Positions 7,384 to 13,443 of a DNA stretch of 14,317 bases are shown here, one piece after another. The stretch's first letter is position 1, and each line of letters opens with the position of its first letter. The DNA comes from an archaeon. Its GTDB lineage: Archaea; Hydrothermarchaeota; Hydrothermarchaeia; JALTZZ01; JALUTC01. The position numbers and the translations under genes are program-made. Under the pieces are notes generated by a model. The model searched no databases, was not told where the DNA came from, and saw only the letters and a list, made by a program, of their open reading frames with translations. The stretch spans positions 1 through 14,317 of the forward strand of contig JALTZH010000128.1 in the NCBI GenBank assembly GCA_027051265.1, read 5' to 3'.

Positions 7384-8747
7384 TCTATTCCTTCCTGCTT
7401 TAGGATTCCTCTAGCAGCTAATATTCCAGTTGCAGCAGCGATTACAAGTCCTCTAGAAACACCAGCTCCATCTCCAGCAACGAATATATTTTCTATATTT
7501 GTTTTCATATATTTATCAACTTCAACTTTTATTGCATAGTATTTTATTTCTGGCGCATAAAGTAACGTTGAATCTGAAGCAACTCCAGGTATAACTTTGT
7601 CCAACATATCTAACGATTCAAGTATATCGGTTACTATTCTATGTGGTAACACCATTGCTATATCTCCTGGTGTAACACTGAAAAGTGTTGGTTTTATAAG
7701 ATTTTCTTTAATTCTTTTCCATGTGCTTCTTCTTCCTTTTCTTAGATCACCTAACCTTTGTATGAGAGGATTTCCTCCTCCAAGGATTGTTGCAATTCTT
7801 GCGATTGATTCTCCATATAACGTAGTGTTTTCTATCGGTTCTGTTAAAGTTACGTTTACCAATAGAGCAAAATTTGTGTTATTACTGAATTTATTTTTCA
7901 TGGAATACCCATTTACACCAATAAACTCTCCGTATTTTTCTTTAACAACAAAGCCACGATGATTAACACAAAACGTTCTAACAAAATCATCATAAGTTTT
8001 TGTTCTCATTCTAAATTTTGGATCATGATTTATTCTGCAAATAGGTTCCATTATAACTGCGGGAACCTCAACACGAACACCAACGTCAATTGGTCCATAT
8101 CTATATTTGATACCAAGCTTATCAGCTTGTCTTTTTAACCAGTTAGCACCTGGACGACCAGGAGCTATGAGAATATATTTTGTCTCAATTTTTGTACCAT
8201 CTTCAAGTATAACGGCGTTTTTTTCAATTTCTTCAACTTTTTTTTCTAATAGAAATTCAACTCCTCTTTTTTTTAAAAAATCTCTAATTGATTTTATAAC
8301 ATTTCTAGTATTATCACTACCTATATGTCTTTGAGGAATTTGAACGAATTCAACACCAGCTGAAGCTGCACGTCTTGACCAATATTCTTCTTCCTCACTA
8401 GATGCTTTATACAATCTATCGGGAGCACCATGTTTAAGAAAAATTTCATCAACGTATTTTACCAAATCCATTGCATCCTTCTCATTCATATATTCGAAGA
8501 GATTTCCTCCTATATCAGGTCTTAAATTTAATGTACCATCAGAAATTCCACCGCTTCCACCAACACCATGTAACAAGTTACATGGTTTACAATTAACACA
8601 ATAACCCAGTTTTTCCATTGGACATTCTCTTTTCTCAACATCTTTACCCATATCTATTACGAGAACTTTAAGATTTGATTTAGTAGAAATTTCATATGAT
8701 GCAAATAATCCAGCCGGTCCGGCGCCTATGATAATAACATCTTTCAT
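7377..8747 (-). CDS. COG2509-type FAD-dependent dehydrogenase with a conserved cysteine cluster
   Basis: The 456-residue protein begins with a Rossmann FAD loop (VIIIGAGPAGLF, GxGxxG at 8-13) and ends with IFVAGDGAGVSRGLVIAAATG, the usual second flavin-contacting segment. Cysteines 42, 50, 53 and 56 (CX7CX2CX2C) precede a glycine-rich HGVGGSGGISDGTLN (60-74). This arrangement is characteristic of the uncharacterised COG2509 flavoprotein family and may hold a metal or Fe-S cluster. The substrate is unknown. The start at 8747 has GGTGA 4 nt upstream (8752-8756, minus strand). It is followed with a 7-nt overlap by the UbiD-family gene, so the two products probably act in one pathway. Its distant likeness to geranylgeranyl reductase-type flavoproteins makes a lipid role conceivable, but nothing seen here proves it. 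Confidence 0.82.
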   Translation of the reverse strand: MKDVIIIGAGPAGLFASYEISTKSNLKVLVIDMGKDVEKRECPMEKLGYCVNCKPCNLLHGVGGSGGISDGTLNLRPDIGGNLFEYMNEKDAMDLVKYVDEIFLKHGAPDRLYKASSEEEEYWSRRAASAGVEFVQIPQRHIGSDNTRNVIKSIRDFLKKRGVEFLLEKKVEEIEKNAVILEDGTKIETKYILIAPGRPGANWLKRQADKLGIKYRYGPIDVGVRVEVPAVIMEPICRINHDPKFRMRTKTYDDFVRTFCVNHRGFVVKEKYGEFIGVNGYSMKNKFSNNTNFALLVNVTLTEPIENTTLYGESIARIATILGGGNPLIQRLGDLRKGRRSTWKRIKENLIKPTLFSVTPGDIAMVLPHRIVTDILESLDMLDKVIPGVASDSTLLYAPEIKYYAIKVEVDKYMKTNIENIFVAGDGAGVSRGLVIAAATGILAARGILKQEGIEC

Positions 8748-8751
8748 CTTT

Positions 8752-8756
8752 TCACC
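8752..8756 (-). promoter_or_regulatory. Shine-Dalgarno sequence of the COG2509 gene
   Basis: On the minus strand GGTGA stands 4 nt before the ATG at 8747 and matches the archaeal anti-Shine-Dalgarno core. It supports that start. It also lies immediately beside the nominal Pop5 start on the other strand, leaving only 12 nt between the two starts. Confidence 0.6.
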
Positions 8757-8759
8757 AAA

Positions 8760-9140
8760 ATGATAATAAATAAAAATAATAAAATAAAAAGAATGAAAAG
8801 ATTAAAACCATCAGAAAGAAAGAAAAAGAGATATGTTGGATTTAAAATATTTTCTAACAATAAGATAGATCAAAAAGAATTCCTGAAGGTGTTCTTTAAA
8901 ACGTTAAAGGATTTTTTTGGAGAAAATATTTGCAGCGAAATAGAACCTGTTTTAGTTTACTTTAAAAAGGATAACAATATTGGTATCATAAGATGTAATC
9001 ATAAATACGTTGATCATGTAATCTCATGCTTATTATTAATCAACGAAATAAAAGGTGAAAGAGTAATATGTTACACGCTTGGTGTTTCTGGTACAATAAA
9101 ATCTTTGATCAGAAAAACAGGCATAAGTAAATGGTATTAA
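8760..9140 (+). CDS. rnp2: Ribonuclease P protein component 2 (Pop5)
   Basis: Pop5 is one of the protein subunits that, with Rpp30, activates the catalytic RNA of archaeal RNase P to cut the 5' leader from pre-tRNA. The 126-residue frame has the family pattern: KKKRYVGFKIF near the start, FFGEN (53-57), the GIIRCNHKYVDHV strand-helix segment (74-86) and the C-terminal GVSGTIKSLIRK (108-119). The first 11 residues (MIINKNNKIKR) are extra compared with a typical Pop5. The ATG at 8793 (MKRLKPSERKKKRYVG) is a plausible true start, because it frees an AT-rich stretch at 8760-8792 for a promoter. Neither start has a Shine-Dalgarno sequence. The gene is divergent from the COG2509 gene and is followed by a 173-nt gap. 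Confidence 0.88.
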   Translation: MIINKNNKIKRMKRLKPSERKKKRYVGFKIFSNNKIDQKEFLKVFFKTLKDFFGENICSEIEPVLVYFKKDNNIGIIRCNHKYVDHVISCLLLINEIKGERVICYTLGVSGTIKSLIRKTGISKWY

Positions 9141-9176
9141 TGTTATAGAAATAAATATTTACAGATGAATATGTTA

Positions 9177-9227
9177 ACCCTAAAGATTATTTACGGTAAT
9201 TTTAAATTAAGTTATATTGATTAGGGT
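9177..9227 (+). promoter_or_regulatory. Candidate promoter region of the DUF460-aIF6 pair, flanked by an inverted repeat
   Basis: The 173-nt gap between Pop5 and DUF460 contains TTTTAAATTAAG (near 9200-9211), a plausible TATA box that would place transcription start near 9230. It is enclosed by an inverted repeat, ACCCTAA at 9177-9183 and TTAGGGT at 9221-9227 (7 bp, 37-nt interval). The repeat could bind a dimeric regulator or arise by chance. I see no RNA gene in the gap. Confidence 0.35.
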
Positions 9228-9296
9228 ATGTTATTCAGAAGAATGGAAGAAAGATTTATTATAATGAATAATAAGGAAAACTCACTCCCTTATGAT

Positions 9297-9302
9297 GGAG
9301 GT
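9297..9302 (+). promoter_or_regulatory. Shine-Dalgarno sequence of the DUF460 gene
   Basis: GGAGGT precedes the ATG at 9314 by 11 nt. It is the strongest ribosome-binding site in the window apart from those seen inside CRISPR spacers. It supports the chosen start, whose product begins directly with the RNase H-like strand MKILGIDIHSG. Confidence 0.6.
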
Positions 9303-9313
9303 AGCTCTCAATA

Positions 9314-11212
9314 ATGAAAATCCTTGGAATTGATATACATTCTGGAAATATAAACTCAAAATCTCAAGCCAGATATAGTATTGCATTACTTGAAAACGGT
9401 GAGTTTAAATTACTTAAAGAGGATATAAGTAAAATTAGATTAATTCATCTCATAAGAAAAATAAAACCTGATATAATTGCATGCGATAACATATTTGAAC
9501 TTTTTCCAAAAGAGAAAATAAAGAGGTTTTTCTATTTATTACCTCCCGAATCTAAAGTTGTTCAAGTTACTGGCAAATTCGGTCAAGAACTCCCTTTATT
9601 ATATTTGGCAAGAAAACACGGTATAGAGATAAAGTCGAAACACGATTCTCTTGAAGAAGCTAAAGCATCAGCACTATTGGCATATAAAAAGGTTGGATTT
9701 GTTATTAAAATTTTCGAAGATAAATGTAAGATAATAGTATCTAGAGCTAGATCACCAACAAAAGGCGGTCAAAGTGAAAATAGATTTAGAAGAAAAATTC
9801 ATGGAATGGTATGGCAACATATAAAATATGTAAAAGAAAAGCTTGATGAGTTAAATTTAAAATATGAATTGAAGTTAATAAAAGCGGATGGTGGTTATTC
9901 AAAAGGAGAATTTCTGGTATATGCTCCTAGAGAAAAATTAATAGGTATAAGAAAGAAAAAAGGAGGTGATGTTCAAATCAAAATATTACCTGTTGAGATG
10001 AATGAAATAGAATTTGAACCGTTGTCAAATGTTAACATCCCAGTGATAATAGGAATAGATCCGGGTGCAACCGTTGCTATAGCTGTGATAGATATAAATG
10101 GAAAATTACTCGATGTTTATAGTGCAAAAAATTTATCCCTCGAAAACATTATAAATTTCACGAGCAAGTATAAAAGGATATTGATATGTGCATCCGACGT
10201 TTATCCAGCTCCAAGAATTGTTGAAAGAGTAGCATCTATTCATAATGCAATTTTATTCTCACCTCAGGAATCTCTAAGTATCGAAGAAAAAATAAAAATA
10301 GTTGATGAAACATATGGGAAGGATTGCTATTCAAATAATCATGAACGAGATGCAATCGCATCTGCACTTAAAGCATATAAATACTATAAAAATAAAATTG
10401 AAAACATACTTAAGAAAATAGAAAATCTTGAAGAGGAGAAGCGTTACGAAATATTAGAACGCGTTCTAAAAGGTGAAGTTTTAGAAAATGTTATAAGAGA
10501 AATTAAAGATAGAAACAAAATTAATGAAAAGAATAAATGTGTAAAGAAACCTGAAGAAAAAGAAATTAAAGTAAACGTTGAAAAATATTTAGAAGAAATT
10601 AAGAAACTAAAATATGATGTTGAAATCTTAAAAAGAGAAAACGAAGAGTTGAAAAGATTGTTACAAGAGAAAGAAATGGAAATTCAAAAACTCAAAAGAA
10701 AGATAGAGGACATGAAATCCGAACTATATAAAAACATATTAATTGAAAGAGAAATTAGAAAAAGAGACAAAATTATAAAAGATCTTGTACAAGAGTTGAA
10801 CGCTTTAAAAAAAGAAAGAGACGAGCTTATAAGAACTATGAAAAAAACTCAGGAAAAAGTTCCAGATGTTTATGAGAAAGTATATGTTCTTGAAAATCTC
10901 TCATGGAATTCTTTAAAAAATATACAGAAAGAAAATATTATAATCTTTATAAAAGATCCATCCGGTGGTGGAAAAAAGCTTGCTAGTGAACTTATGAACA
11001 AAAAACCAAAAGCCATTATAACAACGGTATCAAAAATGTCTCATATCGTTAAAAACATTTTGAAAGATATTCTAATAGATGTTAATGAGATTGATTTGAA
11101 GAGAATAAATAATAAGTACTATGTTAATAAGGAAGACATCGATAAATTATTGAACGAGAAAAAGAAAAGATTATTAGAGGATCTTATTAAACAATTTAAT
11201 ACATTCTTATGA
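9314..11212 (+). CDS. DUF460 protein: tandem RNase H-like folds and a long coiled coil (COG2433-like)
   Basis: The 632-residue protein is an archaeal DUF460 member, predicted to have a RuvC/YqgF-like nuclease fold but without a known substrate. An N-terminal RNase H-like region starts ILGIDIHSG (3-10, D7) and continues with IIACDN (D58). A second, clearer one starts at VIIGIDPGATVAIAVID (244-260, D249), with CASD (D295) and NNHERDAIASALKA (341-354, D346) giving the expected acidic residues. Residues about 360-515 are rich in E, K, L and I with heptad spacing and should form a long coiled coil. The C-terminal ~115 residues form a small separate domain with a PSGGGKK loop (549-555). Its stop overlaps the aIF6 start as ATGA, which suggests a shared role, perhaps in ribosome or RNA metabolism. 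The family call is firm; the function is not known. Confidence 0.88.
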   Translation: MKILGIDIHSGNINSKSQARYSIALLENGEFKLLKEDISKIRLIHLIRKIKPDIIACDNIFELFPKEKIKRFFYLLPPESKVVQVTGKFGQELPLLYLARKHGIEIKSKHDSLEEAKASALLAYKKVGFVIKIFEDKCKIIVSRARSPTKGGQSENRFRRKIHGMVWQHIKYVKEKLDELNLKYELKLIKADGGYSKGEFLVYAPREKLIGIRKKKGGDVQIKILPVEMNEIEFEPLSNVNIPVIIGIDPGATVAIAVIDINGKLLDVYSAKNLSLENIINFTSKYKRILICASDVYPAPRIVERVASIHNAILFSPQESLSIEEKIKIVDETYGKDCYSNNHERDAIASALKAYKYYKNKIENILKKIENLEEEKRYEILERVLKGEVLENVIREIKDRNKINEKNKCVKKPEEKEIKVNVEKYLEEIKKLKYDVEILKRENEELKRLLQEKEMEIQKLKRKIEDMKSELYKNILIEREIRKRDKIIKDLVQELNALKKERDELIRTMKKTQEKVPDVYEKVYVLENLSWNSLKNIQKENIIIFIKDPSGGGKKLASELMNKKPKAIITTVSKMSHIVKNILKDILIDVNEIDLKRINNKYYVNKEDIDKLLNEKKKRLLEDLIKQFNTFL

Positions 11213-11871
11213 CAAAGAAATTAAGCTATTACAGAAATAACAACATAGGTTTATTTTGTTGCTGTAACGATAAATATATATTCGTACCGGAAAATGTCGA
11301 AGAGAAGTTCTGTAAAGTTCTTGAAGAAGAATTAAAGGTGGAAATAATTAAGGCCAAAGTTTATGAAACAAATCTTCTTGGAATATTTTTGGCATTAAAT
11401 AACAATGGATTATTGTTACCATATGTGATAAGAGATGAGGAACTAAAAATTTTTAAAGAGTTGGATATGAATTTTGAAGTATTAAAAGATAAACACAACG
11501 CTTTAGGCAATCTTATACTAGCTAATGATAAAGGTGCTATCGTTTCTCCATTGATATCAAAAAGAAATATAAAAAAGATAGAAAATGTTTTGGACTGTGA
11601 GGTTTATGTATTGGATATAAAAGATTTTAAGACCATTGGATCATGTGGTGTTGCAAATAATAAAGGTTGTATAATTCATCCAGATATTGATGAAGAAATT
11701 GCTAAGGTAATAGAATCCGTTCTAAAAGTTAAGGTTGATTATGGTACTGTAAATAAAGGTGTTGGTTATGTCAAAAGCGGTGTCTTAATAAATAATAAAG
11801 GATTAGTGGTAGGTGAGGATACAACCGGTGTTGAAATAGTACGATTAGAAGAAATATTACTTCATGATTAA
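11209..11871 (+). CDS. eif6: Translation initiation factor 6 (aIF6)
   Basis: aIF6 binds the large ribosomal subunit and blocks premature joining of the small subunit, acting in ribosome biogenesis and recycling. The 220 residues show the five-fold pentein repeat as recurring NNxG blocks: NNNIGLF (10-16), NLLGIFLALNNNGLLLP, NALGNLILANDKGAIVSP, TIGSCGVANNKGCIIHP and GVGYVKSGVLINNKGLVVG. Length and repeat count are those of a complete archaeal factor. The start codon overlaps the DUF460 stop (ATGA) and lacks its own Shine-Dalgarno sequence, so translation is probably coupled to DUF460. In many archaea aIF6 sits with ribosomal protein genes such as L31e and L39e. Here it is the last gene before the CRISPR region. 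Confidence 0.95.
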   Translation: MTKKLSYYRNNNIGLFCCCNDKYIFVPENVEEKFCKVLEEELKVEIIKAKVYETNLLGIFLALNNNGLLLPYVIRDEELKIFKELDMNFEVLKDKHNALGNLILANDKGAIVSPLISKRNIKKIENVLDCEVYVLDIKDFKTIGSCGVANNKGCIIHPDIDEEIAKVIESVLKVKVDYGTVNKGVGYVKSGVLINNKGLVVGEDTTGVEIVRLEEILLHD

Positions 11872-11877
11872 ACAATT

Positions 11878-11900
11878 ATCTTTCGCTTTTTAAAAAATTT
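11878..11900 (+). terminator. T-rich putative terminator of the DUF460-aIF6 transcript
   Basis: Beginning 7 nt after the aIF6 stop, the sequence is T-rich (TATCTTTCGCTTTTT) and then A/T-only. This fits archaeal intrinsic termination without a required hairpin. No stronger candidate is seen before the G-rich segment at about 11910. Confidence 0.35.
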
Positions 11901-12038
11901 AAGGTAGATAAGAGTTTAGGGGGGGGTTGTACGAGAGCAGATAAGGAAAAGATTAAATTCCGTGACGGAGCATTGTGCGAGGGTTTTTATAATGTGCATG
12001 ATATTATATTTTTGTTATAGGATTTGGTGGGTGATTAC

Positions 12039-12143
12039 ATGTTATTAAGCAAATGGGCGATAGTTTACATGATGTTTTTAGGGATATTATATGATGGAGA
12101 ATATAATTTTGAGGATTTGTTGTTTGTGAGGTTTTTTGCATGA
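12039..12143 (+). CDS. Possible 34-residue small protein of unknown function
   Basis: The frame encodes a hydrophobic-start peptide, MLLSKWAIVYMMFLGILYD followed by about 15 further residues rich in F, D and E. GGTGGGTGA ends 4 nt before the ATG, a good archaeal ribosome-binding site, and AT-rich TATA-like sequence lies upstream. Residues 5-18 could be a short membrane segment. The stop overlaps another ATG (ATGA), starting a second tiny frame. I recognise no family. Small frames arise by chance in AT-rich DNA, so the main support is the Shine-Dalgarno match. It lies about 280 nt upstream of the CRISPR array on the same strand. Confidence 0.3.
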   Translation: MLLSKWAIVYMMFLGILYDGEYNFEDLLFVRFFA

Positions 12144-12220
12144 GCATTTCTTGCTCTGAAGAGGTTAAGGGTAATGATTATAAATTTAATATTTTGTTGG
12201 TTTGTGGAAATTTAAGGTAG
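12140..12220 (+). CDS. Possible 26-residue small protein overlapping the preceding ORF
   Basis: The ATG at 12140 overlaps the stop of the 34-codon frame as ATGA. This is the same coupling arrangement as the GltS1/GltS2 and DUF460/aIF6 pairs. The peptide begins MSISCSEEVKGNDYKFN and has two Cys (positions 5 and 22). No family is recognised. The frame may be fortuitous and is listed because of the overlap only. Confidence 0.18.
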   Translation: MSISCSEEVKGNDYKFNILLVCGNLR

Positions 12221-12339
12221 AAATTTTTTGATATTGGCATGGAACATTTTAGGCATGGAGATCCGTTCTTGCTCTGAAAAGCTTCACGACTTTTTTGTAT
12301 AACCATCTTTTCAGAATTCTTAACTTTTAATATTTAATT

Positions 12340-12425
12340 GTTTGCATTTTTTCTCATTTTTTTTATCTATATACATCTCGTGAGTTCCCGATCCTCAGGG
12401 TCGGGAATGATATAGGTCCCAGAGA
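12340..12425 (+). promoter_or_regulatory. CRISPR leader (repeat-proximal part)
   Basis: This AT-rich, T-tract-containing segment immediately precedes the first intact repeat, while the degenerate repeat is at the far end, so the array reads rightwards. A T8 tract and TATCTATATA (12365-12374) may form the promoter. GTGA (12380) and GGAATGATATAGGT (12404-12417) recur in the two solitary copies at about 2860 and 4971. TTCCCGA (12385-12391) and TCGGGAA (12401-12407) can pair as a 7-bp stem with a 9-nt loop. A competing GGGA/TCCC pairing is possible with 12417-12420. Conserved leader-end motifs are known to direct new spacer insertion next to repeat 1, and GGAATGATATAGG is the best candidate here. 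Confidence 0.75.
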
Positions 12426-13404
12426 GTTTAAGCTATACTAGTAGTATTGAAAGAGATTTGGTAGAGATACAATGCAGAATGTAATCTTTCTATGTTTAAG
12501 CTATACTAGTAGTATTGAAAGCTTAAAGATTTTAAAATGCGTACTGATGATGTTGCAATAAGTTTAAGCTATACTAGTAGTATTGAAAGTTACTTAAATC
12601 TTGGAAAGGTGGCAAGCTATGGAAGAACGTTTAAGCTATACTAGTAGTATTGAAAGATATAATTGTATGTCTATATGGTCTAAGACTCCTTTATCCGTTT
12701 AAGCTATACTAGTAGTATTGAAAGTCTTTGAGTTCTTTTACCGAAATATATATAACAAATCCTAGTTTAAGCTATACTAGTAGTATTGAAAGAACATTGC
12801 CACTCGTATCATATCTTTATTTCAAAATTTTCGTTTAAGCTATACTAGTAGTATTGAAAGGGGTAAATGATTTTGAATTGAGGTGATGAAAAGCACCGGA
12901 GTTTAAGCTATACTAGTAGTATTGAAAGCATCTGGAAGAGAAACTTCCTCTGAGTTTTTTCCACTCCGGTTTAAGCTATACTAGTAGTATTGAAAGTATC
13001 GCTTGCAAGGTGGTTCGTATGGGTATTGCTAAGACTAGTTTAAGCTATACTAGTAGTATTGAAAGACATCTTTAAAACTACAACTGAAAACTTGTCTTAT
13101 AGTATGTTTAAGCTATACTAGTAGTATTGAAAGCTGGTAGGGTAATCGTGGTACTCTTCACAGCTATGACAGTGTTTAAGCTATACTAGTAGTATTGAAA
13201 GTTTCTTGAAATACTTTTTTCCTAGTACTTCGAATGTATATTGTTTAAGCTATACTAGTAGTATTGAAAGAAATGGTTACTACTTGGTGCTGGTGCTATA
13301 TTGTTAATGTTTAAGCTATACTAGTAGTATTGAAAGAAAATTTGATTATAAGGATTTTCATCTTCCTTTGAGACTCGTTTAAGCTATACTAGTAGTATTG
13401 AAAG

Positions 13405-13443
13405 ACCATACACTCACCTCCAATACTACAAGTATAGTTTAAA
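13405..13443 (-). other. Spacer 15: contains an inverted, degenerate copy of the CRISPR repeat
   Basis: On the minus strand this spacer holds CTATACTTGTAGTATTG, against CTATACTAGTAGTATTG in the repeat. Over 27 positions (13443 down to 13417) 23 match. The remaining 12 bases, overlapping the end of the repeat-like block, read GGAGGTGAGTGTATGGT: a full archaeal Shine-Dalgarno sequence and an ATG. The protospacer was therefore a solitary repeat-like unit directly upstream of a gene. In the precursor RNA the spacer can pair with the flanking repeats. The first 12 nt of the guide, including the type I seed, lie outside the repeat-like part, which would spare the host's own repeats. Confidence 0.85.

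Larger units (their letters stand above)
11901..12339. other. Gene-poor stretch between aIF6 and the CRISPR leader
   Basis: No gene of normal size is present on either strand. The plus strand is rich in G and T, unlike the A-rich coding strands nearby. It includes a run of eight G at about 11919-11926 and a G-rich island to about 11985. Two short direct repeats occur. AAATTTAAGGTAGA is at 11895-11908 and 12208-12221. TTCTTGCTCTGAARAG is at 12148-12163 and 12266-12281. The second copy of the latter forms a possible hairpin, TCTGAAAAG (12273-12281) with CTTTTCAGA (12307-12315). Two tiny overlapping ORFs are listed separately. The stretch could be distal leader, a decayed insertion or a small-RNA locus. 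I cannot choose between these. Confidence 0.5.

Noticed and set aside
9141-9313. A third solitary leader-repeat copy upstream of DUF460
   Set aside because: Sequence near 9200-9225 (AATTAAGTTATATTG) is vaguely repeat-like but has no GGAATGATA motif and no ATTGAAAG end; the similarity is at the AT-rich background level.
11914-11985. G-rich island as a structured noncoding RNA
   Set aside because: GC-rich islands in AT-rich thermophiles often mark RNA genes, but this one is purine-rich with few C, so it can form little more than TCCG-TGA-CGGA. No box C/D, H/ACA, SRP or RNase P RNA signature was recognised.
11872-12425. Remnant of a cas gene or transposase next to the array
   Set aside because: No frame on either strand yields recognisable Cas or transposase motifs, and no terminal inverted repeats or target duplications were found.
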